The translations under genes were made by a program, and so were the position numbers. From Fictibacillus sp. BK138 (lineage in GTDB: Bacteria; Bacillota; Bacilli; Bacillales; Fictibacillaceae), in assembly GCF_004216955.1 (NCBI RefSeq), contig NZ_SGXL01000001.1, forward strand, positions 2,809,589-2,873,588: a stretch of 64,000 nucleotides of DNA, given 5' to 3'. Below, piece after piece: positions 32,476-41,615 of this stretch. The notes below the pieces were generated by a model that worked only from the letters and a program-made list of their open reading frames with translations, was not told where the DNA came from and ran no database searches. The first letter of the stretch is position 1. The number at the start of each line of letters is the position of its first letter.

Positions 32476-33354
32476 TTAACCGCCAAATGAATACGCGGGG
32501 CTTCCTTTTACATCTGTCTCTATTTTAAAGAGACCTCCTGTGAGCGGATATTTCTCCAGCTCCTCTTTCGTCATATTTTTTCTTGCAGTCGTGATATAGA
32601 GTGTCTTCAAATCAGCACCACCAAACGTGCATGATGTTACATTCAAAGCTGGAACTGATATCGAACTTAATTGTTCGCCAGTCTCAGGATTCCAGCGTGA
32701 GACTTGTGCTCCAGCCCAATGCGCAATCCAAAGCATTCCCTCATCATCAATCGTCATTCCATCGGGATATCCGTGTCCTTCTTTAAACTCGATGACAGCA
32801 ACCGGATTTTCTATTGCTCCGGTTTCCCCATCATAATCAAATCGCGTTACTTTCTTTGTAGGTGTATCGATTAAGTACATGAATTTATGATCTGGCGACC
32901 AAGCGAGACCATTGGATATCGTAAGGTTTCCTACTTTCTTTTCCACACTAAAATCCTGATATAAACAGTAAAGCGATCCCTTTCCTTGCTCTTCGCTCAA
33001 GCTCAGTGTCCCTGCCCAGAACCGACCGTACGGATCACACTTCCCATCATTAAATCGGTTCTCTGGCAGCTGACTTTCGGGATCAACAATCTCAGTTAAC
33101 TGTTCGGTGTCTAGGTCCAAGAAATAAAAACCTTTTTCCATAGCAACAGTAATTCCGCCAGACTTCCGAGGAACCACGGTCCCTACTAGCTGATCCACAT
33201 CAATCTCTCTATTTTCATTCGCCTCCGGATCGTATACATTCACGGTTTTACCTAAAATATTCACCCAGTACAATACGCCTTTTTGCGAGTCCCAGCATGG
33301 CCCTTCGCCTAAATCGGCTTTCGCTGGCAATACTAATTCTGCTTCATCTTTCAC
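32476..33354 (-). CDS. SMP-30/gluconolactonase-family lactonase
   Basis: 292 aa from the GTG at 33354 (GGAGGG 7 nt upstream). Six-bladed beta-propeller that uses a divalent metal to open sugar lactones. Metal-site signatures are visible: LGEGPCWD (Glu), NRFNDGKCDPYGRFWAGT (Asn/Asp), ISNGLAWSPD (Asn) and YPDGMTIDDEGMLWIAHW (catalytic Asp). The length matches the family. No sugar-acid genes are adjacent. A one-mismatch cre-like site at 33460-33473 hints at catabolite control. Confidence 0.9.
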   Translation of the reverse strand: MKDEAELVLPAKADLGEGPCWDSQKGVLYWVNILGKTVNVYDPEANENREIDVDQLVGTVVPRKSGGITVAMEKGFYFLDLDTEQLTEIVDPESQLPENRFNDGKCDPYGRFWAGTLSLSEEQGKGSLYCLYQDFSVEKKVGNLTISNGLAWSPDHKFMYLIDTPTKKVTRFDYDGETGAIENPVAVIEFKEGHGYPDGMTIDDEGMLWIAHWAGAQVSRWNPETGEQLSSISVPALNVTSCTFGGADLKTLYITTARKNMTKEELEKYPLTGGLFKIETDVKGSPAYSFGG

Positions 33355-33459
33355 TACTAAACCCTCCTGTTTGCAGTTCGTTACGCCTATCCACTTCATT
33401 CCCTATATTCGCTATAAATATGATTATGATTATATCATTTCTAAATCAGAAAATAGTTA

Positions 33460-33473
33460 TGGAAACGCTGTCA
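33460..33473. promoter_or_regulatory. cre-like site upstream of the SMP-30 gene
   Basis: TGGAAACGCTGTCA differs from the CcpA consensus TGWAANCGNTNWCA at one position. It lies about 105 bp before the lactonase start. Confidence 0.35.
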
Positions 33474-33537
33474 AACATGTTGTAAAATAAAACTTCCGCT
33501 CATTTTAAAAATAACAAAATATGTTAGGAGCTGATTT

Positions 33538-35316
33538 ATGGAAACGCTCAAAGCCTCTCATTTATTTAAGGTCTATCTTTGGACACTATCGTTCTTAAAA
33601 CCTTATAAATGGCTCTTCACTCTCATGGTTGTCAGCAGTATTTTAATCACGGGAATCGAACTCTTAATCCCAAAATTCATTCAATATTTTATTGATGTCA
33701 TCGTTCCAGAAAAGAATACACAAATGTTCTTCAAACTTCTGGGCGGAACTGTCGGATTACTCGCTATCATGATCTACCTCAGCACGGTCCGAAACAATCT
33801 TCAGCGCATCGTACAAGAAAAAGCATCGAGAGATATACACTTCAGTATTTTCCAACACCTTAGAAAATTAGGGTTTTCTTATTTCGAAAAGACTCCGATC
33901 GGAGAAACCCTTTCCTTAATGAACACAGAAGTAACGGCCGTTCAAAATTTATACCGCCAATTCATTCCTTATATGATTCAAGAAGCCATCTTTTCAATTT
34001 TAGCTATTTTTATTCTGTTTACGATGAATGTCAAACTGGCATTGATCATCATTCCTGCATTTCTTCTTTATTATGTAGTCGGTCCTCGTTTTGAACGAAA
34101 AGCTTCACTTCTTAGCAAGGAGTTAAGTACGAACCGGATTGCCTTAAACAAGAAAATCTATGAAACCATCAGCTCATTGCTCGAAGTGCGTGCGTATTCT
34201 TCTGAAAAATGGGAGAACGGACGGCTTAACGATAAGTTACATACTTATAATCAAAGCATGATAAAAGCCTATCTCTATGCGTATATCCGCGGAACCGTCC
34301 GGCGGCTTTCCTATTATGCAGGCGCTATCGCAATCTTAATCTATGGTTCTATCTTAGTTCGCTCAAATAATCTTACAGTTGGTGAATTTTCAGCTTTCCT
34401 GCTCTACTATTTTACCGCTATGCACCGTTTGACAGCGGTCATTACCTCCATGACGGAACAGCGGGTACTCATGTATCAAGTCGATAAAATCTATCAATTG
34501 ATAAAAATCAAACCTGAGATTACGGATCCGGAGCAACCCGTCCTGCTTTCTGCTGTGAAAGGAAAAATAGAGTTTAAGAATGTTCACTTCCGCTATCCTG
34601 CTTCTGAAGATATCATAAAAGGCTTTAACTTAACGGTTAAACCAGGTGAGAGGATCGCTTTTGTCGGCACGAGCGGAAACGGAAAATCTACCCTTTTAAA
34701 ACTGTTAGGCAGATTTTATGATCCTACTAAAGGTGATATTTTACTAGATGGTATTTCTTTAAAAGATTTAAAGCTTTCTCAAATTCGTGATTCATTCGGC
34801 TATGTCTTTCAGGAAACCTATCTTTTCGGATCAACCATCAGAGAAAATATTCGTTTCGGTGACCCTGATGCAACAGACGACCAAATTGAAGAAGCTGCCA
34901 AAGCGGCTTATGCGCATGATTTTATACTGAAACTCGAGAATGGATATGACACTTTGATCGGTGAGCGTGGTATCAAGCTATCTGGCGGACAAAAGCAGCG
35001 GATTTCACTTGCCCGTATGTTCTTGAAAGACCCGAAGATCATCCTGCTCGATGAAGCCACGTCTGCACTAGACAACGTAAGCGAAGTGGAAGTTCAGCGC
35101 GCATTGGATACCCTCTTAAGTGGAAAAACCACTCTTACTGTAGCTCACCGACTCTCAACGATACAAGATTACGATCAGATCATTGTTGTCGATCAAGGTC
35201 GGGCTGCTGAAATAGGAACGTATGAAGAATTGATGGCACGAAAAGGAATCTTTTATCACTTGTCTGCAGGCGAGGATACAGCACATCTGCCTGTTGTCGA
35301 AAAAGAGATCGTTTAA
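33538..35316 (+). CDS. ABC exporter half-transporter A (membrane plus ATPase)
   Basis: 592 aa. Six membrane helices (residues ~20-310) precede the ATPase domain. Walker A GTSGNGKST (~residue 379), Q-loop FQETYLFG, signature LSGGQKQR, Walker B IILLDEATSALD and the switch His in TVAHRLST are all canonical. It belongs to the multidrug/lipid exporter type (MsbA/LmrA-like). The second half-transporter starts 13 bp downstream, so the two probably form a heterodimer. AGGAG precedes the ATG. Substrate unknown. Confidence 0.92.
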   Translation: METLKASHLFKVYLWTLSFLKPYKWLFTLMVVSSILITGIELLIPKFIQYFIDVIVPEKNTQMFFKLLGGTVGLLAIMIYLSTVRNNLQRIVQEKASRDIHFSIFQHLRKLGFSYFEKTPIGETLSLMNTEVTAVQNLYRQFIPYMIQEAIFSILAIFILFTMNVKLALIIIPAFLLYYVVGPRFERKASLLSKELSTNRIALNKKIYETISSLLEVRAYSSEKWENGRLNDKLHTYNQSMIKAYLYAYIRGTVRRLSYYAGAIAILIYGSILVRSNNLTVGEFSAFLLYYFTAMHRLTAVITSMTEQRVLMYQVDKIYQLIKIKPEITDPEQPVLLSAVKGKIEFKNVHFRYPASEDIIKGFNLTVKPGERIAFVGTSGNGKSTLLKLLGRFYDPTKGDILLDGISLKDLKLSQIRDSFGYVFQETYLFGSTIRENIRFGDPDATDDQIEEAAKAAYAHDFILKLENGYDTLIGERGIKLSGGQKQRISLARMFLKDPKIILLDEATSALDNVSEVEVQRALDTLLSGKTTLTVAHRLSTIQDYDQIIVVDQGRAAEIGTYEELMARKGIFYHLSAGEDTAHLPVVEKEIV

Positions 35317-35329
35317 TTGGAGGGGTTAG

Positions 35330-37057
35330 ATGGATAATATAAAATGGCTTCTTCATTATATAAAAAAGATTAAGTGGTTCTTCCTGTTCTCAGTACTTTT
35401 ATTATGTCTAGAATCGATGGCGATTATCGCGACCTTTGGCTTGCAGAAGTTCATCATCGATGATGTTTTTATAAACGGACAATACGATAGACTCGTTCCG
35501 ATCTTACTCATGTTCGCTGGTGCTTTCATAGCGTATGCTCTTCTTTTTACGCTCGCACCTCATACTTTTCACCGGATTCAGGCAAAAGTCATTGCAGCTT
35601 TGACCCAAGACTTTATGAACTATATGCAGCGTATTCCGGTTAAGACTTTTCATAATGAACGTGTGACGAAGTATGTTCATTATTTATCAAATGATGTGTC
35701 ACAAGTTGCCGGCATGATAGGCGGTTACATCCCGAGACTTATTCAACTCTTTGTCACAATCGCTGTACTTTCGGTCATTATCTTCATCTCTTCTCCTATT
35801 CTTTTAGCATCTATTTTGGTATTTAGTGCTCTATATATCGTGATGGGAAGACATTTCTCACCTTTGATACGTACAGCTGGAAAAGAAGCTCAGGACCGGA
35901 AAACGGATCTCTTAATCCATATCGAAGAAGGTATCTCATCTACACGTGAGGTCATAGCGTATAACCGGACTGATTGGGAAACTTCGATCTATAACCGCCA
36001 TTTCAAACGGTATTTCAATGCCGTTATGAAACAAGCTAAGATCAACAACAAACAGCTTCTCGCAAGTGAACCTTTAAAATGGGGAGCCTCATTGATCGTG
36101 ATAGGATACGGCGGATATAGCGTCATCCAAGGAAATCTCTCAATTGGTATGTTCATCATCGTCTACCAATTTACCGGCCAGCTGATGGATGCCCTGCATC
36201 GTTTGTTTGCCTTTTCGATGGACCTCTCTAACATTTATGCGAACGTTGATAGACTTCGTTCCGTGATCGAGTCTCCGACCGAAAAAGATGGTTCTATACC
36301 GTTTATTGAAAAGATCGAATCTATTCAATTTGATAAAGTTTCGTTTTCTTACAACGAGGAGTCTGACAAGAACGTGCTTCATGATCTTACGTTTACGATC
36401 CCTGCCGGTAAGAAGGTTGCTTTTGTCGGAACGAGCGGCGGCGGAAAATCAACAATCGCTCAGCTTCTTATGCGTTTCTTCAAACCAACAGAAGGCAATG
36501 TTTTCATAAACAGCCATTCCATTCATGACTTGATATACGCCGACTGGACGAAGCAAACCGGTTTTGTTACACAAGAACCGTATTTGTTCCCTGACACCGT
36601 AAGGAATAACCTGTTATTAGGAAGAGATATTTCTCATGCGAAAATGATTGAAGCGTGTGAAATATCTCAAATTCATGCATACATCGAGAGTCTTTCTGAA
36701 GGATATGATACAGAGATCGGAGAAAGAGGCATCACTCTCTCAGGCGGACAACGGCAACGTTTGGCTCTCGCAAGGGCAATCATCGCAAATCCCGAAGTCT
36801 TAATCTTAGATGAAGCAACGTCAGCGCTAGACCTTGAAACAGAACGGCAGGTTCAATGCAATTTCGACCTTGTTAGAGAAGGAAAAACGACGATCGTGAT
36901 CGCCCATAGACTTTCTACCGTTCAGAACGCAGATATCATCTATGTAATGGATAACGGCTCAATCGTTGAGCAAGGAACTCACGATAAGTTAATGCAAGAA
37001 AATACAGTTTATAAAAGTTTGGTTTATGCAGAAAAAACGTTAGAAGTTGGTGCATAA
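35330..37057 (+). CDS. ABC exporter half-transporter B (membrane plus ATPase)
   Basis: 575 aa, same layout as its upstream partner: six helices (residues ~15-300), then Walker A GTSGGGKST, Q-loop TQEPYLFP, signature LSGGQRQR, Walker B VLILDEATSALD and switch His AHRLST. Both ATP sites of the pair look catalytically complete, unlike many heterodimers with one degenerate site. GGAGGGG precedes the ATG. Its stop overlaps the start of the HAD/YdeI fusion by one base (TAATG), implying translational coupling. Confidence 0.92.
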   Translation: MDNIKWLLHYIKKIKWFFLFSVLLLCLESMAIIATFGLQKFIIDDVFINGQYDRLVPILLMFAGAFIAYALLFTLAPHTFHRIQAKVIAALTQDFMNYMQRIPVKTFHNERVTKYVHYLSNDVSQVAGMIGGYIPRLIQLFVTIAVLSVIIFISSPILLASILVFSALYIVMGRHFSPLIRTAGKEAQDRKTDLLIHIEEGISSTREVIAYNRTDWETSIYNRHFKRYFNAVMKQAKINNKQLLASEPLKWGASLIVIGYGGYSVIQGNLSIGMFIIVYQFTGQLMDALHRLFAFSMDLSNIYANVDRLRSVIESPTEKDGSIPFIEKIESIQFDKVSFSYNEESDKNVLHDLTFTIPAGKKVAFVGTSGGGKSTIAQLLMRFFKPTEGNVFINSHSIHDLIYADWTKQTGFVTQEPYLFPDTVRNNLLLGRDISHAKMIEACEISQIHAYIESLSEGYDTEIGERGITLSGGQRQRLALARAIIANPEVLILDEATSALDLETERQVQCNFDLVREGKTTIVIAHRLSTVQNADIIYVMDNGSIVEQGTHDKLMQENTVYKSLVYAEKTLEVGA

Positions 37058-38466
37058 TGAAGAAGTATAAACTGCTATTGTTTGATTTAGATGATACCCT
37101 TCTGCATTCGGACTGGTTTAAACAAGGATTGATTCAGACCATCGAAGAACATCCTTTAACGAAAAACATTGACGCAGCTCTATTCCTTGAGAAAAAGCTG
37201 CGTGTTCCATCCCACATGATCGATAAGCTTAAAAATCGTGAATTCACACCTGATGAATTTCGAAGAGCCAGGTGGCAGCATGCTTTTTCTCATTTTGATA
37301 TAAATCCAGACGATGAGGCACTGACTGAAATTGAAAACCTTTTTTTACAAAAAGGTCTTTCTTGCATAAACAAAGATCCATCTCTTATCTCGCTTCTTGA
37401 GGATTTAAGAAATCATTATGAACTTGGCATTGTGACGAACGCCCTTTACGATCCACGTCAAAAAATCTATCATATGGGATTATCCGAAGTGTTTCCTGAC
37501 AAAACTATTTTTAGTGCAGAAGAATTAGGATTCAGGAAGCCAGATCGTGAATTCTATCATGCACCCCTTACCTATTTTGAAGTAAACCCAGAGGATACAA
37601 TGTTCATCGGGGACTCTTGGATACATGATGTAGCAGGAGCAATGGATGCTGGAATGAGTGCGATCTGGATCAATTCACGAGGTGCTGTTCCAGCAACTGG
37701 TCATTCTCCTTATGCTGTTGTGTCAGATGTGAAGGATATAAGAGATTTGTTGCTGAATGACTATAACAATACTATTTGGGAGGATCTATCCATGAACTCT
37801 ACTAAATCCATCGTAGATAAATTAAATCTCACAAAATATACAAACAGACTGATTCTTAACCTGCCTGAAGATATCGACGAATTTAAAGAATTTGATTATG
37901 ATGCTGCCATTCAACAAGAAAAATACGACCTCATCTTTGCCTTTGTATTTAACTTAGAGGAATTTTCAAATGAGCTTAACAACGTAATCGAGAAACAGCT
38001 GCTCAGCGAAAAAGGTTATCTCTTTTTTGCTTATCCCAAAAAGAACAATCCACAATATAAAGAGTACATTGAACGTGATCAGATCTTTCCCTACATAAAA
38101 GTTGGTGAGGATGGCTATGTGGCAGAAAGCAATCTCAAGTTTTCGAGGATGGTCAGTTTAAATGACGTGTTTACAGTTGTCGGTTTGAGATCCGAGAAAA
38201 AGAAGGCAGCCTCCAGTTCTAAGAAGAGTCAATGTGTGGATGACTATATCGTTCATGTGGATGATATTAAAACATATTTAGAGAAGAACGCAGAATTATT
38301 AAGTGCTTATAATGCTTTAACGTTTGGCTATCAAAAGGACTGGGCTCGTTACGTATATTCTGCTAAACGTAAAGAAACACAAGAAAAACGTTTACTGGAG
38401 ATGGAAGACATCTTAGGGAAAGGCTACAAATCAATCGATTTATATAGAAGAAGAAGTATGAAATAA
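37057..38466 (+). CDS. HAD hydrolase fused to DUF3052/YdeI(OmdA)-like protein
   Basis: 469 aa. Residues 1-~240 are a complete YfnB-like HAD phosphatase: LLLFDLDDTLLHSD (nucleophile Asp), VTNALYD, the catalytic Lys in FRKPDREFY and IGDSWIHDVAGAMDAGM. Residues ~246-469 begin MNSTKSIVDKLNL, with a DUF3052-like part and a C-terminal YdeI/OmdA-like part (YNALTFGYQKDWARYVYSAKRKETQEKRLLEMEDIL). The junction keeps a full ribosome site and ATG, so this looks like two adjacent genes joined by loss of a stop. Coupled to the ABC exporter by a TAATG overlap. Terminator follows. Confidence 0.85.
   Translation: MKKYKLLLFDLDDTLLHSDWFKQGLIQTIEEHPLTKNIDAALFLEKKLRVPSHMIDKLKNREFTPDEFRRARWQHAFSHFDINPDDEALTEIENLFLQKGLSCINKDPSLISLLEDLRNHYELGIVTNALYDPRQKIYHMGLSEVFPDKTIFSAEELGFRKPDREFYHAPLTYFEVNPEDTMFIGDSWIHDVAGAMDAGMSAIWINSRGAVPATGHSPYAVVSDVKDIRDLLLNDYNNTIWEDLSMNSTKSIVDKLNLTKYTNRLILNLPEDIDEFKEFDYDAAIQQEKYDLIFAFVFNLEEFSNELNNVIEKQLLSEKGYLFFAYPKKNNPQYKEYIERDQIFPYIKVGEDGYVAESNLKFSRMVSLNDVFTVVGLRSEKKKAASSSKKSQCVDDYIVHVDDIKTYLEKNAELLSAYNALTFGYQKDWARYVYSAKRKETQEKRLLEMEDILGKGYKSIDLYRRRSMK
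37778..37794 (+). promoter_or_regulatory. Internal ribosome site and start codon inside the fusion gene
   Basis: GGGAGG (37778-37783), 8 nt, ATG (37792-37794), in frame, exactly at the HAD/DUF3052 junction. The C-terminal 224 aa could be made separately as well as in the fusion. Confidence 0.7.
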
Positions 38467-38471
38467 CACAC

Positions 38472-38507
38472 AAAAAAGTGACGAGGTTGATCCCGTCACT
38501 TTTTTTC
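38472..38507. terminator. Bidirectional intrinsic terminator
   Basis: AAAAAAGTGACG pairs with CGTCACTTTTTT around about 10 nt; T7 on the plus strand. It overlaps the stop of the convergent GNAT gene. Confidence 0.85.
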
Positions 38508-38985
38508 ATAACCTGTGATGAAAAATCAATTCGATTCCATACTCTCCATCATGATCCTCATCTTTATAAATAAAACCTGCTTTTTTGTATAAGTTGATCG
38601 CAGCCATATTTGTATCATGAACCGTTAGAATGATCTCGTCTTTGTCTTTGTATTGTTCTTTCACTACATTCGGCAATGCTCTCAAAGCCTCAAGTGCATA
38701 CTCTTTCTTTTGATGACGGGAATCAATCGATAACGATTTTAAAAGGATGGCTTTTTTATTATTCGTGTAGATATTTCCTGATGAGTCTGTGTATAGAGCA
38801 AACCAACCCACTACATGACCTTCTGAACAAATCACAAACGGCTGATTCCATTGATCACTCTGAAAAGTCTCTACAATAAGTGAAGGAACGGATGTATAGA
38901 TCGCTTGCTCGTCTGGTAATGTGTACTGGTTGATTGTCTGTAAATCAGCATCGTCAAACCGCCTCACTATAATACTAGTTGTCAT
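38506..38985 (-). CDS. GNAT acetyltransferase
   Basis: About 159 aa. The acetyl-CoA region reads AILLKSLSIDSRHQKKEYALEALRAL (residues ~80-105), where the usual GxG of the loop is replaced by KEYA, a weak match; the later DTNMAAINLYKKAGFIYKDEDHDGEYGIEL is typical. The start is uncertain: ATG at 38985 is 11 nt from AGGGAG, while a GTG at 38994 is too close. The atypical loop may mean altered cofactor binding. Substrate unknown. Confidence 0.8.
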   Translation of the reverse strand: MTTSIIVRRFDDADLQTINQYTLPDEQAIYTSVPSLIVETFQSDQWNQPFVICSEGHVVGWFALYTDSSGNIYTNNKKAILLKSLSIDSRHQKKEYALEALRALPNVVKEQYKDKDEIILTVHDTNMAAINLYKKAGFIYKDEDHDGEYGIELIFHHRL

Positions 38986-39085
38986 TGTATCCACTGCTCC
39001 CTTTCTAAATCATAAACTCAAGGAATTTTATCTGCTGTGAAGAATACCTTTTAATATTCAATCCGAATACAGGAGGCATCTAAAA

Positions 39086-39541
39086 TTGAAGAAGAAACTC
39101 CTTATTGCAGCTTTTTTATTATTTGGATTTGCTTTTGCATCAACGTTTGTAAAGGGACAAGATTCACAGATAAAGAAGGCAGAAACGACAGACACACCAC
39201 GTTCAATAAAAGATGGTACTGTCTTATTTAAAGGTGAGAATGACTATTGGGAAGCAGAGTTCCTCATTACAAAAAATATGGTGAACCAGCTTAAACTTAA
39301 GCGTATATCTACAAAAAATCAACTTCCCCAACAGCTTTCCTTCACATTAAGTACGGCTTTTGACCAAGATAGAAAACAACAGCAAATCGGTGCATTCACT
39401 GTATCGTTTGATGAATTTCCAAGTGAGTTATCACTTGAATTTAAAGAGAACAAGCTCTTACAACCTTTAGGGGACAATCTGGTCTTGAAGATCAATGGAG
39501 ATGGGCATTATCAGTTTTTCAATATGTATGCGGTAGATTGA
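39086..39541 (+). CDS. Exported protein of unknown function
   Basis: 151 aa, TTG start with GGAGG 10 nt upstream. A signal peptide or anchor (LLIAAFLLFGFAFASTFVKG, residues ~4-23) is followed by a compact beta-rich domain: VLFKGENDYWEAEFLI, LKLKRISTKNQLPQQLSFTL, and a C-terminal LVLKINGDGHYQFFNMY. I do not recognise a family. It is convergent with the DUF3977 gene; the two stop codons are adjacent (39541/39542) with no terminator between them. Confidence 0.75.
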   Translation: MKKKLLIAAFLLFGFAFASTFVKGQDSQIKKAETTDTPRSIKDGTVLFKGENDYWEAEFLITKNMVNQLKLKRISTKNQLPQQLSFTLSTAFDQDRKQQQIGAFTVSFDEFPSELSLEFKENKLLQPLGDNLVLKINGDGHYQFFNMYAVD

Positions 39542-39778
39542 TCAGAGACTGCGCATTCCGATTAAAAGTTTAAAATCGCTGCGGTTCTTATTTGTTCTTT
39601 TATATCCTTCTTTGGAGTCTAAGATCACAACTGTTTTCCAAATCCATATTCTCAAATAAAGCGAATGCAGTCTGATAGGCAATACGATCCCTTTTTCTTC
39701 GAATTCCGTACCATTGTTTAATTCTGTTTCCATCCTTACAAACCATCTGTTTCCGAATCCGAATTCAATAAATTTCAA
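39542..39778 (-). CDS. DUF3977 family protein
   Basis: 78 aa with a TTG start and AAAGGAG 8 nt upstream. The whole sequence matches my recollection of DUF3977: KFIEFGFGNRWFVRMETEL, then FEEKGIVLPIRLHSLYLRIWIWKTVVILDS and the basic end KNRSDFKLLIGMRSL. These are short proteins of unknown role in Bacillus, without signal peptide. It lies 24 bp downstream of the broken small membrane gene. Confidence 0.82.
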   Translation of the reverse strand: MKFIEFGFGNRWFVRMETELNNGTEFEEKGIVLPIRLHSLYLRIWIWKTVVILDSKEGYKRTNKNRSDFKLLIGMRSL

Positions 39779-39802
39779 ATTACGAATCTCCTTTTTCCGG
39801 GC

Positions 39803-40021
39803 TCAGACCGTTTTTCTTTTCTTTTCAAACTGCTTCTCTTCTAGTTTTTTAATCTTATCGTACATTTTGAAAAGCAAGGCTGTTGTAAAAGAAAATTGGA
39901 CCATAAAGAAAAAAGCATGTGCAAATTCCCTATCTTCACCGCCCACAAGAGCACCTAGTTAAAAAAATACAAGAATGCTGCCGATCATCGTTAATATGAA
40001 GACAACGACTTGATTATCCAT
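39803..40021 (-). pseudogene. Small two-helix membrane protein, interrupted by an in-frame stop
   Basis: ATG at 40021 begins MDNQVVVFILTMIGSILVFF, then TAA (39961-39959), then the same frame continues LGALVGGEDREFAHAFFFMVQFSF and ends with a charged tail (KIKKLEEKQFEKKRK) at a TGA (39805-39803). The uninterrupted frame would give about 72 aa with two membrane helices. The stop follows a T7 run. Upstream, 9 nt before the ATG, a G11 tract forms the only ribosome site. Either a nonsense mutation or a sequencing problem near homopolymers could explain it. Confidence 0.6.
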
Positions 40022-40030
40022 GAGACTTAG

Positions 40031-40041
40031 CCCCCCCCCCC
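40031..40041. repeat. C11/G11 homopolymer tract
   Basis: Eleven C on the plus strand, i.e. G11 just upstream of the ATG at 40021 on the minus strand, where it takes the place of a ribosome site. Length change here could alter translation of the downstream gene. Confidence 0.8.
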
Positions 40042-40046
40042 ACGAT

Positions 40047-40178
40047 TTATTTGTTTTTGATTTCTTTTAATAGCGAAATCACTTTTTCGTTTTGTTCAAT
40101 AATGGTTTGATTTTGTTTCCTGAATTTAGCCATATCAAACATAAATACTAGTAAGATGATAATGATAAAGAAATCCAT
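40047..40178 (-). CDS. 43-aa single-span membrane protein
   Basis: ATG at 40178 with AGGAG about 8 nt upstream. MDFFIIIILLVFMFDMAKF is a membrane helix; a charged helical tail follows (RKQNQTIIEQNEKVISLLKEIKNK). It resembles the small protein at 25991-26173 in its MDF start, helix, RKxN junction and Q-x-E pattern, so both may belong to one family of tiny bitopic proteins. It precedes the interrupted membrane gene by 25 bp across the G11 tract. Function unknown. Confidence 0.7.
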   Translation of the reverse strand: MDFFIIIILLVFMFDMAKFRKQNQTIIEQNEKVISLLKEIKNK

Positions 40179-40322
40179 AACCACACTCCTGTCTAAGTTA
40201 ATTTTAACATAAATACCCACATGGATTTCCTTAAATTAGGTCATAATTACCTCTTCCCTTTTCCTAGCTCTAACCCTTATTGTTAGAGGTAGAGAAAACA
40301 TCTGGATGGAGCTGAATGAAAT

Positions 40323-41615
40323 ATGGAGCAGATTTATAACTTGCTTGAAAAAGAGCTGGTGATAGCTTTAGGATGTACCGAACCTGTTGCCATTGCACTT
40401 GCTGCTGCTACGGCAAAAAAATATACGGATGAGAATGTCACTTCGATCTCTGTTTCAGCGAGCGGAAATGTGATTAAAAATGCATTGTCAGTAGGCATTC
40501 CTGGCATGAGCTTTACCGGCATCGATTTTACAGCAGCTCTTGGTGTCATCGCTGGAGACGCTTCTAAACAGCTTAGAGTTTTAGAGGGAGTTACAGAAAA
40601 AGATGAACAGGCTGCAATTCAACTCGTTCGTGAAGGTAAGGTGAGAGTGGAGACAGCAGATACACCTGAAAAATTGTATATTGAGGTTCATATAGAGTCC
40701 CTTTCGAAAAAGATTAAGGTAGTCATTTCTGGTGACCACACGAATGTGAGTTACATCTCAGTTAATGATGATGTCCTGCTGAATCAATCCGATACGACCA
40801 AATCCACACCGCAAAAACAAGAAAAGTTCCCCGAGCTTTCGGTAGATGACCTTTATACTTTTGTAACTGAAGTACCACTTAACAGATTGGAACTCGTTAA
40901 AAGAAGCGTTGAGCTGAACCGGGCGATTTGTGAAGAAGGGCTTTCAAATGATTATGGTTTAAAAGTTGGTAAGACTCTCTATGATCAAACCAAATCCGGA
41001 ATTCTTACAGACGATCTTGCGACTTACAGCATGGCGCTATCGGCTGCTGGTTCAGATGCCCGGATGGCCGGATCCACCATGCCGGTAATGGCGAACTCCG
41101 GAAGTGGAAATCAAGGGATTGCCGTCACGATGCCGGTTGTTGCGGCTGCTGAAAAAATCGGGGCAATTGAAGAAAAAATGCTGAGAGCTGTAACCTTAAG
41201 CCATCTGCTCTCCATCTATATGAAGTCAAAGTTCGGCCGTCTATCGGCATTATGCGGGGTAACCGTTGCAGGTGCCAGCGCATCTGCTGCGATTACTTAT
41301 CTTTTAAGTGATGACTTGAATAAAATTAAAGCCGCTATTCAGAACACGCTAGGAAATGTAAGCGGAATGGTGTGTGATGGTGCAAAAGCAGGCTGCGCAA
41401 TGAAGGTCGCCACCTGTTCGAGCGCTGCAGTGCAATCAGCCATTCTCGCCTCACAAGGCCTATGCATTCCTTCCACGAACGGCTTTATTGAAGAAGACGT
41501 TGAACAAACGATCGAAAACTTTTGTCGTCTCGGGAACGAAACTTCAGGCACAACAGACAAAGTTCTTTTGGATATGATGGTGAATAAAAAATCCGTGTTA
41601 AAAGCTAACTCATAA
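40323..41615 (+). CDS. L-cysteine desulfidase-like protein (UPF0597/CyuA/YhaM family)
   Basis: 430 aa, the family length. The enzyme class splits L-cysteine to pyruvate, ammonia and sulfide using an iron-sulfur cluster. Cysteines of the expected motifs are visible: ALGCTEPVAIALAAA at the N-terminus, and SGMVCDGAKAGCAMKVATCSSAAV in the C-terminal third; RMAGSTMPVMANSGSGNQGI is another family signature. The substrate is inferred from relatives, some of which may act on other amino acids. It appears monocistronic with a terminator overlapping the stop. Confidence 0.9.
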   Translation: MEQIYNLLEKELVIALGCTEPVAIALAAATAKKYTDENVTSISVSASGNVIKNALSVGIPGMSFTGIDFTAALGVIAGDASKQLRVLEGVTEKDEQAAIQLVREGKVRVETADTPEKLYIEVHIESLSKKIKVVISGDHTNVSYISVNDDVLLNQSDTTKSTPQKQEKFPELSVDDLYTFVTEVPLNRLELVKRSVELNRAICEEGLSNDYGLKVGKTLYDQTKSGILTDDLATYSMALSAAGSDARMAGSTMPVMANSGSGNQGIAVTMPVVAAAEKIGAIEEKMLRAVTLSHLLSIYMKSKFGRLSALCGVTVAGASASAAITYLLSDDLNKIKAAIQNTLGNVSGMVCDGAKAGCAMKVATCSSAAVQSAILASQGLCIPSTNGFIEEDVEQTIENFCRLGNETSGTTDKVLLDMMVNKKSVLKANS

